Source: Flavobacterium luteolum (GTDB lineage Bacteria > Bacteroidota > Bacteroidia > Flavobacteriales > Flavobacteriaceae). Taken from it: a stretch of 64,000 nucleotides of DNA. Below the pieces are notes generated by a model. It ran no database searches and was not told where the DNA came from. It saw only the letters and a program-made list of their open reading frames with translations. Made by a program: the position numbers and the translations under genes. The stretch lies in NCBI RefSeq assembly GCF_027111275.1, contig NZ_CP114286.1:248001-312000 (forward strand), in the 5' to 3' direction. Positions 53,161 through 61,243 of this stretch are shown one piece after another; the stretch's first letter is position 1, and the number at the start of each line of letters is the position of its first letter.

Positions 53161-53541
53161 TTATTCAAACTTTCCGTCTACATAGTACCAAGCGCCATTT
53201 TCGAATTTAAAAGTAGAGAATTCGTAATGTACTTGCGGATTATTGTTTGAATCTAAAAAATAAGCTTTGAATTCAACTGTATTTTCAGTAAAACTTAATA
53301 TTTCGAGTTTCTGCCATTTATTGGAAACTGCCCATCTTAAAATTTCAGGTTTTGAGTAATATTTTCTTTCTGAAACATAAGTGGTTTCCATCAAATAATC
53401 GGCATTATGTGTCGCATAAGCTGAATATCTAGATCGCATTAAAGCTAATGCCGAAGGGGCTTTTTGATTACCACTTAAATACAATTCACAGCAGTTTTCA
53501 AAAAGCAATCCTGTGTCGCAGAAACATTTTTTATTCTCCAT
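53161..53541 (-). CDS. YchJ-like SEC-C domain protein
   Basis: A 126-residue protein. The N-terminal SEC-C zinc motif is CFCDTGLLFENCCELYLSG, followed by the UPF0225/YchJ core with ALMRSRYSAYATHNADYLMETT and a C-terminal FENGAWYYVDGKFE. YchJ proteins bind zinc through the Cys cluster; function unknown. I chose the ATG at 53541, directly before the Cys motif and overlapping the upstream stop by 11 bases; an ATG 18 bases earlier is the alternative. Confidence 0.8.
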   Translation of the reverse strand: MENKKCFCDTGLLFENCCELYLSGNQKAPSALALMRSRYSAYATHNADYLMETTYVSERKYYSKPEILRWAVSNKWQKLEILSFTENTVEFKAYFLDSNNNPQVHYEFSTFKFENGAWYYVDGKFE

Positions 53542-53764
53542 CAACTGGCTCTTCTCCATTAATTTTTACATGAAGCTGATTTAACAAAACCTGATAACGA
53601 GTGATTTCTCTCACTTCTTCGTCTTCTTCAGCAAAATCAATCATGTCGTCAAGTGTTTCGCTTACTTCCAATAACTTATTGTTTGCTTCTCTATCATTTT
53701 TCGCAGCAATCAAATCAATGATTTCCTGTACGTTTGCTTTTAGTGTTTCAAATTTACTATTCAT
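53531..53764 (-). CDS. Small acidic helical protein
   Basis: A 77-residue acidic protein of helices (MNSKFETLKANVQEIIDLIA, DDMIDFAEEDEEVREITRY). I do not recognise it. It overlaps the YchJ-like gene by 11 bases, so the two are translationally coupled. Nothing suggests a membrane or export signal. Confidence 0.65.
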   Translation of the reverse strand: MNSKFETLKANVQEIIDLIAAKNDREANNKLLEVSETLDDMIDFAEEDEEVREITRYQVLLNQLHVKINGEEPVDGE

Positions 53765-53769
53765 TATTT

Positions 53770-53838
53770 TTTTGTTTCAGGTTTCAAGTTTCAGGTTCGC
53801 TATGCTAACTTGTAACATGAAACCTAAAACTTGAAACT
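53770..53838. repeat. TTTCAAG/TTGAAAC inverted repeat
   Basis: GTTTCAGGTTTCAAGTTTCA and AACCTAAAACTTGAAACT face each other across a 20-base centre. It is another member of the period-7 word family also seen at 34032-34066. Confidence 0.5.
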
Positions 53839-53844
53839 ATTTAT

Positions 53845-53991
53845 TTACTCTTCGCTTTTACTTTCGTTGAATTTCTTTATAATCTCTTTTAATTTTTCTT
53901 TTCGGGAAATTTCAGCTTGTTTAGCTTTTGCCTGAGCTTTGTGCAATTTATCATTGTGCTTTTTGATGTTCCTTTCGTTATTGCGTCCCAT
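53845..53991 (-). CDS. 48-residue basic helical protein
   Basis: ATG at 53991 overlaps the stop of the preceding gene by one base (TAATG), and the frame ends at 53845. The peptide starts MGRNNERNIKKHNDKLHKAQ and is rich in Lys, Glu and Ala, so it should be one long charged helix. The overlap supports translation. Similar short Lys-rich hypotheticals are common in Flavobacteriia; function unknown. Confidence 0.6.
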   Translation of the reverse strand: MGRNNERNIKKHNDKLHKAQAKAKQAEISRKEKLKEIIKKFNESKSEE

Positions 53992-54533
53992 TACACTTCT
54001 CTTTTAATTTGTTCTAACGTTTTTTCAGTAAAAATCAATTCGTTGATAATTTGTTTTCGCAAATCATCAATATCGTCATAGTCAAAATGCTTTGCCCAAT
54101 TGGTCAGCTGCTGCAGGTTTCTAATCTGTTTTAACCTTTTCGTGGTTTCAAAACTTGTTCTTAACACTGCTTTTCCATCATATTCTGGATTATTTTTGTG
54201 CTCGTAATTGGCAAGGTTGTTTTCAAAATCAGCTTTAATATAATAGAGCCTTTCTTCGGCATTATCAGGATAAAACTCTTCCCATTTTGCAAAACCTATT
54301 TTAGTCTTTGATTCTGTTTCTGGATCACGGGCAATTAGCCGCCATTTACTGTTTGCCAGTCTTCCCCAATGATTTGAAACGCGATACATTCCTTCTTCTG
54401 TATAGTAATAACTACTTCCTGCTTTGCTTTCAAATTGCTTTTTTAATCCTTTAATGGCTTCTGGAAGCACTTCATTAAAAGCGCAAAAGGTATTTTTAAA
54501 AGAATTAGGATGTGGCTTAAAATTTTTCTGCAT
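53991..54533 (-). CDS. Conserved-looking protein of unknown function
   Basis: A 180-residue cytoplasmic protein starting MQKNFKPHPNSFKNTF. It contains GMYRVSNHWGRLANSKWRLI, a segment that looks like a small beta domain, and a C-terminal helical part (FETTKRLKQIRNLQQLTNWAKHF). I do not recognise the family. The start at 54533 (ATG) was preferred over a TTG six bases upstream. It is coupled to the 48-residue gene. Confidence 0.65.
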   Translation of the reverse strand: MQKNFKPHPNSFKNTFCAFNEVLPEAIKGLKKQFESKAGSSYYYTEEGMYRVSNHWGRLANSKWRLIARDPETESKTKIGFAKWEEFYPDNAEERLYYIKADFENNLANYEHKNNPEYDGKAVLRTSFETTKRLKQIRNLQQLTNWAKHFDYDDIDDLRKQIINELIFTEKTLEQIKREV

Positions 54534-54585
54534 GTGCAAATATACTCAGATTACAGCGAACTCCCTAAAACAAACCTAAATTGCT

Positions 54586-54593
54586 TACCTTTG
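54586..54593 (+). promoter_or_regulatory. -7 box of the 81-residue gene
   Basis: TACCTTTG, exact TAnnTTTG match, 24 bases before the ATG at 54618. It also lies within the region upstream of the divergent gene at 53991-54533. Confidence 0.5.
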
Positions 54594-54617
54594 TACTTTA
54601 ATTCAAAACAAAAAATC

Positions 54618-54863
54618 ATGTCTATAGATTCAGAACAAAAAATGCCGCAAAAAGGAGTTTTTACCGGTATTATCGAAAAAGATGAAAACAATAATTATTT
54701 CTGCGGAGAATATCTTTTAGACTACAAAATGGTTCAGGCTAAGTTTAATGAAGGTGATTGGATTACAATAAAATCTGTTATTGAAAACCCAAGCGACATG
54801 AGCTACGATAAATATCCTAAAAAATCAAGAAACTTCGATAAGGCGAATCATAAGCCGGAATAG
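54618..54863 (+). CDS. Small protein of unknown function
   Basis: An 81-residue protein starting MSIDSEQKMPQKGVFTGIIE. It has a beta-rich middle (NYFCGEYLLDYKMVQAKF, GDWITIKSVIENPSD) and a short basic tail. The ATG at 54618 follows a good promoter, so the longer upstream frame (from 54510) is not used. Not recognised. Confidence 0.6.
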   Translation: MSIDSEQKMPQKGVFTGIIEKDENNNYFCGEYLLDYKMVQAKFNEGDWITIKSVIENPSDMSYDKYPKKSRNFDKANHKPE

Positions 54864-54892
54864 TTTTTTTGTTTCAGGTTTTGTTGGAACGG

Positions 54893-55105
54893 TTAAGTTT
54901 TACCGCAAAGAACGCTAAGAATTACGCAAAGTTCGCAAAGTTTTTATATAAAGCTTTGCGAACTTTTCTTTTGTAAATAATTTATAAAATAAAACTCTTA
55001 GCGTTCTTTGCGTAATTCTTTGCGCACTTTGCGGTTAAAAAAATCTTAGTGTACTTTGCGTAAATCTTAGATTACTTTGTGGTAAAAAAAAATCCCTGCG
55101 CCCTT
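54893..55105. repeat. CGCAAAG-type octamer array, near copy of the 33.7-kb array
   Basis: The stretch ACGCTAAGAATTACGCAAAG continues through GTTCGCAAAG, TTTTTATATAAAG, and CTTTGCGAAC and matches 33722-33775 almost base for base. It is followed by CTTAGCGTTCTTTGCG, CTTTGCGGTT and CTTTGCGTAA words. It fills most of the 393-base gap before the J-domain gene. Confidence 0.7.
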
Positions 55106-55178
55106 TACGGTTAAATAAACTTACAGTTAACTTTTTTCAATATTTTTTCGATCAAAACTGAAAAGTTAAAAAAAAGTG

Positions 55179-55186
55179 TACCTTTG
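55179..55186 (+). promoter_or_regulatory. -7 box of the J-domain/KTSC gene
   Basis: TACCTTTG, exact match, 70 bases before the ATG at 55257; the leader between is AT-rich with no clear structure. Confidence 0.5.
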
Positions 55187-55256
55187 CAAAAAATTTGTCG
55201 ATTTGAACTAAAACAAAACGATTTCAAACTAATAGACAAGTAGTTACCTTTTATTT

Positions 55257-55697
55257 ATGAAAAAAATAGTTGAATACCGCAAGTTACTAAACGTAGAAAA
55301 AACTGCAGAGTTAAAAGATTTAAAGACAATTTATCGTAATGCGATGAAAGAATCTCATCCTGATAAATTTGTGGGAAATGAAGCTGGTTTAAAAGAAGCA
55401 GAAGAAAAAAGTAAAACGATTATCGAAGCTTACCACTTTTTAGTAAGTATTCACCCTGATACTATCAAACTTAATTTACCTGAGTATACAGAAACAATTT
55501 CAACTTGTACTATCACAGATTACAAATTTGTTGAAGGTCGTTTAATTATTGACTTCTCTAACGGAAGTGTTTACGAATACATTAGTGTTCCTAAAGCAAC
55601 TTACGTGAAAATGGTAAATGCTGATTCTCCTGGAAGATTTGCAAAAAGACATATTTTAAATGCTTTTACTTGGAGAAAGAAAACAAATCAAGAATAG
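55257..55697 (+). CDS. J-domain plus KTSC domain protein
   Basis: A 146-residue cytoplasmic protein. Residues 1-65 are a J domain with the essential His-Pro-Asp in MKESHPDKF, then a helix. Residues about 80-140 form a KTSC domain (TITDYKFVEGRLIIDFSNGSVYEYISVP...YVKMVNADSPGRFAKRHIL). J domains stimulate Hsp70 (DnaK); the KTSC domain may bind nucleic acid or protein. This combination is recurrent in Bacteroidota but uncharacterised. It has its own promoter and terminator. Confidence 0.85.
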   Translation: MKKIVEYRKLLNVEKTAELKDLKTIYRNAMKESHPDKFVGNEAGLKEAEEKSKTIIEAYHFLVSIHPDTIKLNLPEYTETISTCTITDYKFVEGRLIIDFSNGSVYEYISVPKATYVKMVNADSPGRFAKRHILNAFTWRKKTNQE

Positions 55698-55718
55698 TTT
55701 ATAGCACTATATTTTACG

Positions 55719-55750
55719 AAAAAGCACTCTGTTAAACGAGTGCTTTTTTT
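55719..55750 (+). terminator. Terminator of the J-domain/KTSC gene
   Basis: Stem AAAAAGCACTC / GAGTGCTTTTT (55719-55729, 55738-55748), loop TGTTAAAC, then a T-run. Confidence 0.85.
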
Positions 55751-55916
55751 ATGTCCGAAATTTAAAAATTTGAATAGAGATCTCTCAAATATGTTCCACA
55801 TTAAGAGTTCTTGATCAGATTAAGCTAGCAAACACACTGATTTTATGCATTTTACAACCAAAAAAACTATAACAAAATTTTAGGTTACAAAATTCTGTAT
55901 GTTTTATAATTTTAGA

Positions 55917-55924
55917 TACTTTTG
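55917..55924 (+). promoter_or_regulatory. -7 box of the TlpA-type gene
   Basis: TACTTTTG, exact match, 34 bases before the ATG at 55959. Confidence 0.5.
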
Positions 55925-55958
55925 TTGCACAAATCAATTAACTAATTAATTTTTTATA

Positions 55959-57125
55959 ATGAAAAAAATACTTTTTGTACTTACAGCTTCTGCAGCTATC
56001 ATTTCTTGCAGCAAAGTTAAAGATGGAGAATACCTTATTACTGGTACTGCTACAGGAATTGAAAACGGAAAAACGATCATTTTGCAAGGTCAAGACCCAG
56101 CTACAAGAATGCCAGTTTCTCTTGATACAGTAAAAGTTGAAAATGGAAAATTTGAAATAAAAGGAAAAGTTACAGAACCAGCTTTCCATACATTAATTTT
56201 ACAAGGTGCTAATGGTCCTATTCCATTCATTCTTGAAACTGGAGAAATTAATGTTGCTATTGATAAAGATAGTATCCATAAATCTAAAATCTCTGGAACT
56301 TATAACAATGATGAGTACTTTGCTTTCATGGAAGATATGAACAAAACTCAAAAAAGTTTAATTGATTTCCAAAAAAAGAACAATGATAAAATGAAACAAG
56401 CTCAGCAAGCGCAAGATACAGCAGTTATCAATGGCTTGATGAAGCAATACATGGAAATTCAGAAAGAAGTACAAGAAAGCAGCAAAAAGAAATACATGAC
56501 TTATGCTGAAAGTCATCCAAAATCTTTCATTACAGCTTTAATTATTCAAAGTTTATTGAATGATCCAACAGCTGACATGAAAAAATTAGAAGGACTTTAC
56601 AATGGTTTGGATGAGTCTTTAAAAAATACTGCTCCAGGTAAAGAAATCAAAACTAGATTTGGTCAAGCAAAAATGCCATCTGTTGGTGCTACAGCTCCTG
56701 CAGTAGGCAGCGCTAAATGAAGAGCAGATTTTTCGGCTCCAAATCCAGAAGGAAAAATGGTTTCGCTTAAAGAAAGCTTAGGCAAAGTTACTATTGTAGA
56801 TTTCTGGGCTTCTTGGTGCGGACCATGCAGACAAGAAAATCCTCATGTTGTAGCTCTTTACAAAGAATTTCATTCGAAAGGATTAAACATTGTTGGAGTA
56901 TCTCTTGATAAAGATGCTGCGAAATGGAAAGAAGCTATTGCAAAAGATGGTTTAAATTGGACTCAGGTTTCTAATTTAAAGTTCTGGGAAGATCCAATTG
57001 CTAGACAATACAATGTTGAAGCTATTCCTGCTACTTTCATTCTTGATGCATCAGGAAAAGTGGTTGCACAAGATTTAAGAGGTGATGAATTGAAAGCAAA
57101 GATTCAAGAATTGCTAGCTAAATAA
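55959..57125 (+). pseudogene. TlpA-family thiol-disulfide protein interrupted by TGA
   Basis: A lipoprotein of the DUF4369 plus TlpA/thioredoxin type, split by an in-frame stop. The first part (55959-56720, 253 residues) has the lipobox AAIISC, a DUF4369 beta domain (GTATGIENGKTIILQGQDP) and a helical linker. After TGA at 56718-56720 the same frame goes on with RADFSAPNPEGKMVSLKES and the thioredoxin core VDFWASWCGPCRQENP (CxxC), ending at 57125. Reading the TGA as a sense codon gives a normal 388-residue protein. Reinitiation at the ATG 56757 would give a cytoplasmic thioredoxin without its signal. A base substitution, small insertion or sequencing error are all possible. Confidence 0.75.
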
Positions 57126-57147
57126 TATATCTTGAAATAATAAAAAA

Positions 57148-57170
57148 AAAATCTCCCTAGTGGAGATTTT
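57148..57170 (+). terminator. Terminator after the TlpA-type gene
   Basis: Stem AAAATCTCC / GGAGATTTT with loop CTAGT and a T-run (57148-57170). From here to the tRNA promoter (57471) I see no gene or structured element. Confidence 0.8.
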
Positions 57171-57470
57171 TTTGTTTTACGGCATAATCCATAAACTTAG
57201 AATGGAAATTCATAAAAAGAAATAAAAGTTCAGCTTATCACATTATAGTTTCTTTTTTCTTCAGCATTTCACTCAAAGCATCAATAAATACAATTAGTGA
57301 AGAGTTTATGAAAGATTAAGTCCAAAGAAAAGATCTTATATTTACCGTAATCCTAATCCTACTTTGATGAATGAATTTTAAAAAAGAATATTTAATTGAA
57401 TTTTATTTTATTCAATTCCAATGAATTAAAAAATAACTATAAAATAACTTAAAATTAAGTCGTTTTTTTG

Positions 57471-57501
57471 TTTGGAAATGTAGAAAGAGTTCCTATCTTT
57501 G
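57471..57501 (+). promoter_or_regulatory. Promoter of tRNA-Tyr
   Basis: TTTG (57471-57474), a 19-base spacer and TATCTTTG (57494-57501) form a textbook Bacteroidota promoter, 38 bases before the tRNA. Confidence 0.7.
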
Positions 57502-57539
57502 CCACCGCTTAGAACAACAAAGCACAACAAGCTGAGATC

Positions 57540-57620
57540 GGGGAGATACTCAAGCGGCCAACGAGGGCAGACTGTAAATCTGCTGTGTGAACTTCGCAGG
57601 TTCGAATCCTGCTCTCCCCA
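57540..57620 (+). tRNA. tRNA-Tyr (GTA)
   Basis: Acceptor GGGGAGA pairs with TCTCCCC (57613-57619), with discriminator A at 57620. The anticodon stem GCAGA / TCTGC holds the loop CTGTAAA, anticodon GTA at 57574-57576. A long variable arm and the T arm GCAGG-TTCGAAT-CCTGC complete a class II tRNA. CCA is not encoded (the next base is C followed by GG). A partial copy of the 3' end lies 239 bases downstream. Confidence 0.95.
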
Positions 57621-57690
57621 CGGAAAGGCCGAAAAACCTGAAAACTAAAAGCTTTCAATCTTTTCAAAAAGCCGCAAAAAATGTCTGAAG

Positions 57691-57722
57691 ACCTGCAAAT
57701 TCAAGGATTTGCAGGTTTTTTT
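57691..57722 (+). terminator. Terminator after tRNA-Tyr
   Basis: ACCTGCAAAT / ATTTGCAGGT perfect 10-bp stem with a T-run. A decayed copy of the same sequence is near 57928-57960, inside the duplication. Confidence 0.75.
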
Positions 57723-57838
57723 CGTTTTAGGCCTATTTTCAATATTTATAAATCCTCACAAAATTAAAGGTGCAGAATCGGTGCACTTTGTCTAAGACAT
57801 TTTATAAAACCTAGTATAGACAGGGCTTCAGAAATAAA

Positions 57839-57860
57839 GTTCGAATCCTGCTCTCCCCAC
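57839..57860 (+). repeat. Partial duplicate of the tRNA-Tyr 3' end
   Basis: The 22 bases from GTTCGAATCC to CTCTCCCCAC are identical to 57600-57621. The likeness continues for about 100 further bases (AGAAAGGCCGAAAAACC, ACAAAAAGCCACAAAAA, CACCTGCAAATTCA) at lower identity, including the terminator. Only the T arm and acceptor side of the tRNA are present. Confidence 0.75.
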
Positions 57861-58268
57861 AGAAAGGCCGAAAAACCCAAAACATAAAGTTTTCAATCTT
57901 TACAAAAAGCCACAAAAAAAGTGTGAACACCTGCAAATTCAATAATTTCAAGATTTTTTTTCTTTTTTGTAAGAATATCCAAAAACAAAGAGCAAGAGCT
58001 CCGATAAGCATCAGATATGACAAATAGTATTATTAGTGTAAAGTGAATAACTCATCATTTTTTTTCCTCAAATACCAATATACTTGTTCAAACCCCTCAA
58101 TACTTGTAGTACTAATTCGATTAATAGTGAAATTGTATCAATTATTGATTTATTGATTATAATTTCATAAAAGATATATTTCTGTTTGTTTCCCAAAAGT
58201 ATTAAAGTCTCGCTAATGGTGAGGCGATACAAGTTATATTCAATGTTCCTCTTTTAAAACCAAAAAAA
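57861..58268. other. Rest of the gene-free stretch after the tRNA duplication
   Basis: The first 100 bases are the decayed copy of the tRNA downstream region; the remainder to 58268 is AT-rich with no gene, repeat or hairpin that I can support. Confidence 0.4.
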
Positions 58269-58293
58269 AAGAGCCCGATAGAATCGGACTCTT
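58269..58293 (-). terminator. Terminator of the T9SS-associated gene set
   Basis: Stem AAGAGCCCGAT / ATCGGACTCTT with loop AGA and one wobble, followed on the minus strand by a long T-run, 22 bases after the OmpA-family stop. Confidence 0.8.
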
Positions 58294-58314
58294 TTATATA
58301 ATAATATGGATGTT

Positions 58315-60249
58315 TTAAATCTTCGTTACAATAAACTCAGAGCGTCTATTTGCCTGATGTTCTGCTTCTGTACAAGGTGTTTTAACACTGCCCTCGCATT
58401 CACAATTATTTATTAACTGCGACTCGCCATAACCTCTTCCTATCAAGCGTGATCTACTAATTCCTTGTTTTACAAGCCATGTAATTGTAGATTTAGCTCT
58501 TCTTTCTGATAAAGCCATATTATATGCAGCACTGTTTCGACAATCTGTATGTGAACACACTTCAATTTTAAAACCTAGGTTCTCTCTCATTGCCTCGGCA
58601 ATTTTAGCAAGTTCAACCGCTGCATCTGGCCTGATATTAGATTTATCCAGATCAAAATATATATTTTTTATATCAAGGCTTTTAGCAAGATCATCACCTA
58701 AATTAATTTTCTGCTGTTTTATAGCAACGTCAGTCTGGACTTTTCCTGTTTCAGTTCCCGTTGTGATTGTTTTTTCAGCTGTAACAAATCCTTCTTTTTC
58801 AACTTTTAACTTATATAATGTGCCGCAATCTACTGTTCCAAAATCATACATCCCATCTGCTTTTGTTTGAAACTCACGAACAAAAGCACCTTTACTGTCA
58901 TATAAAACTACAGCAGCAGCTATTGGCTGACCGGAAAATGCATCAGTAATCCTTCCATATATATTTTGCATACATTCCTCAATGTTTTCCTTGTCTTCTT
59001 TAAGTTTGTAGATATCGTCACTTCCAACTCCGTTGTCACGATTTGAGCTAAAAAATCCATTTTTTGTGTTGGTATCGATCAAAAAGGCAAAGTCGTCGCT
59101 CGGGCCATTTACAGGTTCACCTATGTTTACCGGTTTTTCAAAATCTCCTTTAGAATTAGATTTTGCAACAAAAATATCCAAACCTCCCAGACCAGGGTAT
59201 CCATCTGAAGCAAAATACAATTCGTTTTTGGCACTTACAAATGGAAAACTCTCCCTTCCCTCGGTATTTATGCTCGGTCCTAAATTAATTGGATTGCCAT
59301 AGCTGTCTCCTCCGTTTATACTTACTTTGTAGATATCAGATTCTCCCAATGATCCAGGCATATCTGATACAAAATACAAAGTTTTTTCATCTTGGCTTAA
59401 AGCCGGATGTGCCACACTGTATTCATTGCTGTTAAAAGGCAATTCTTTTATATATTTCCATTTTTTACCCTCTAATGTTGCTTTGTACAACTTAAGCAAT
59501 GTAATTTTATTTTTATCTGCCCCTGTTTTACCTCCTATATAATTATTTCTAGTAAAATATACAGTCTTTCCATCTTTTGTGAAGACCGGAGTAGACTCAT
59601 TGAACTTTGTATTTATTTTCCCTCCAAATTTAGCTGGCCTCTCGATGGATCCATCACTTTTCAGTGCCGAAATATAAAGATCCGTACAGTATTCTCCGCT
59701 TGAAGGGTTTAGCTGGCCTTTTCTGCGCGCAGAAGCAAATACTATATTTTGCCCATAAAATGCACTCCCATAATCAGATCTACTGCTGTTTATGCCAGCA
59801 TCTGCAATCGTATAACGGCCGGAATTTTTTTTGATCACCTCCAGATAATTCTTTTCTTCTGAAGCCATAAGCGCTCTTTTATCCTGGCTATCATTTTTAT
59901 AAAACTCCTGCAGCATTTCGTCTGCCTTGGCATAATTCTGAACCGCTTTCAAAGATTGGGCGTAGCGATAATAATATTCTCCCTCTTTTGCATCTGGCAT
60001 TGAAAAAAGCTCGCCATACCATTTGACTGCATTTTGATAATCTGCCTTATAATAGTATGCATTACCTAATTTCTTAAGCATGTCGGCTGATTTATAACCG
60101 CGCTCATATACTCTCTCGAATACTTTTACAGCGTCGACATAAGCATATCGATTATAATCCTTATCCCCTTTTTTCATCTGCATATTCTGTCCATGAACTC
60201 CGCAAGACAATAAAACTGCAGCTGATAAACATTTAATTGTATTTCTCAT
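58315..60249 (-). CDS. OmpA-family protein with PD40 propeller (PorE-like)
   Basis: A 644-residue outer-membrane-associated protein. After a signal peptide (SAAVLLSCGVHGQ) come TPR-like helices (residues 25-130), a PD40/WD40-like propeller (GKTVYFTRNNYIGG, KTLYFVSDMPGSLGESDIY, ELYFASDGYPGLGGLDIF), a carboxypeptidase-regulatory-like beta domain (NIYGRITDAFSGQPIAAAV), and a C-terminal OmpA domain (IYFDLDKSNIRPDAAVELAKI) that binds peptidoglycan. This architecture is that of PorE-type T9SS anchors and their paralogs beside large secreted adhesins. It lies 10 bases after the PorP-like gene. Confidence 0.9.
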   Translation of the reverse strand: MRNTIKCLSAAVLLSCGVHGQNMQMKKGDKDYNRYAYVDAVKVFERVYERGYKSADMLKKLGNAYYYKADYQNAVKWYGELFSMPDAKEGEYYYRYAQSLKAVQNYAKADEMLQEFYKNDSQDKRALMASEEKNYLEVIKKNSGRYTIADAGINSSRSDYGSAFYGQNIVFASARRKGQLNPSSGEYCTDLYISALKSDGSIERPAKFGGKINTKFNESTPVFTKDGKTVYFTRNNYIGGKTGADKNKITLLKLYKATLEGKKWKYIKELPFNSNEYSVAHPALSQDEKTLYFVSDMPGSLGESDIYKVSINGGDSYGNPINLGPSINTEGRESFPFVSAKNELYFASDGYPGLGGLDIFVAKSNSKGDFEKPVNIGEPVNGPSDDFAFLIDTNTKNGFFSSNRDNGVGSDDIYKLKEDKENIEECMQNIYGRITDAFSGQPIAAAVVLYDSKGAFVREFQTKADGMYDFGTVDCGTLYKLKVEKEGFVTAEKTITTGTETGKVQTDVAIKQQKINLGDDLAKSLDIKNIYFDLDKSNIRPDAAVELAKIAEAMRENLGFKIEVCSHTDCRNSAAYNMALSERRAKSTITWLVKQGISRSRLIGRGYGESQLINNCECEGSVKTPCTEAEHQANRRSEFIVTKI

Positions 60250-60259
60250 AGTATTTTTT

Positions 60260-61180
60260 TTAGAAAAATCTCGGTGATATAAAACCTCTATTTTTATTTA
60301 CTAACTCAAACCTTAAAAATATCTCATGAGAGCCTGCATTGTAGTAGCTCAACTTTGTGGTTTCTAAGTCGTAACCGTAGCCGATATACATTCCGTTTGT
60401 AACCTGAAAACCAGCCATAGCACTTACTGCAGCTCCCCATCGCCAAGATGCTCCTAAAACAAATTTTTCATTAAACATAAAGTTTCCGGATACATCAAGC
60501 TGTAAAGGTGCGCCTTCAACTGCCTTTAATAAAAAAGCGGGCTTAAATTGAAGGGATGGCGATAAATCAAATACGTGTCCCCCTATTAAATATACATGCA
60601 TCTTATCTAAATAAACAGCGCGATCATTATCTGCATACCTTTTAGTCTGCAAAAATTGCGGTACTGACAAGCCTAAATAAGTTTTATCAGAATGGAAATA
60701 AATCCCTGCCCCAACATTAGGGCTAAATTCATTTTTCACTGAAACCAGATTAGCATCTGATTGATCATAAATATGCAGTTTTTCAGTATCTAGATTAAAA
60801 AGACCCACTGATCCTTTTATCCCGAATGACAAATCGTACTTCTCAGAAACCAGAATAGTATACGAAAGGTCTGCCGAAATATTATTCATCGCAGTAGGAC
60901 CAATACGATCATTTACAAATGATATTCCTCCTCCAAGACCCGAATCCCCCAAAGGTGAATTCATAGAAAATGTATTAGTTACAGGAGCTCCGTCTAATCC
61001 AACCCACTGGGTTCTATGCAATCCAAAAATACTTAGCGCGCCTCGGCTTCCAGCGTAAGCTGGATTGACATTAACAGTATTATACATATACTGTGTATAT
61101 TGTGAGTCTTGCTGGGCAAACATCTTGGTACCCAAAAAAAACACCAATAACATTAAAATTATCTTCTTCATTTTACTCAT
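60260..61180 (-). CDS. PorP/SprF-family T9SS membrane protein
   Basis: A 306-residue outer-membrane barrel of the PorP/SprF family. After the signal (FFLGTKMFAQQ) it has the family start DSQYTQYMYNTVNVNPAYAGSRG, then FGLHRTQWVGLDGAP and the barrel strands, closing with an aromatic-rich strand (HEIFLRFEL) and a short basic tail. SprF-like proteins are needed for secretion of a neighbouring large adhesin through the type IX system. Start codons at 61180 and 61171 are both possible. Confidence 0.9.
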   Translation of the reverse strand: MSKMKKIILMLLVFFLGTKMFAQQDSQYTQYMYNTVNVNPAYAGSRGALSIFGLHRTQWVGLDGAPVTNTFSMNSPLGDSGLGGGISFVNDRIGPTAMNNISADLSYTILVSEKYDLSFGIKGSVGLFNLDTEKLHIYDQSDANLVSVKNEFSPNVGAGIYFHSDKTYLGLSVPQFLQTKRYADNDRAVYLDKMHVYLIGGHVFDLSPSLQFKPAFLLKAVEGAPLQLDVSGNFMFNEKFVLGASWRWGAAVSAMAGFQVTNGMYIGYGYDLETTKLSYYNAGSHEIFLRFELVNKNRGFISPRFF

Positions 61181-61202
61181 CACTTTATTTTTTATTGTAA
61201 TA

Positions 61203-61233
61203 ACTCATTGGGGCATTTTTATCCCCAATGAGT
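61203..61233 (-). terminator. Hairpin between the adhesin and porP-like genes
   Basis: Perfect 11-bp stem ACTCATTGGGG / CCCCAATGAGT with a 9-base loop, but no clean T-run on the minus strand. It may lower read-through from the adhesin gene or protect the mRNA end rather than terminate fully. Confidence 0.6.
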
Positions 61234-61243
61234 ATTAGCCTTG

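Noticed and set aside
56718-56720. TGA as selenocysteine codon in the TlpA-type gene
   Set aside because: The stop is in a linker, not in the CxxC site, and no selenocysteine insertion hairpin is apparent after it.
57811-58023. Minus-strand open frame of 70 codons
   Set aside because: It lies across the duplicated tRNA 3' end and repeat DNA, with no promoter or family likeness.
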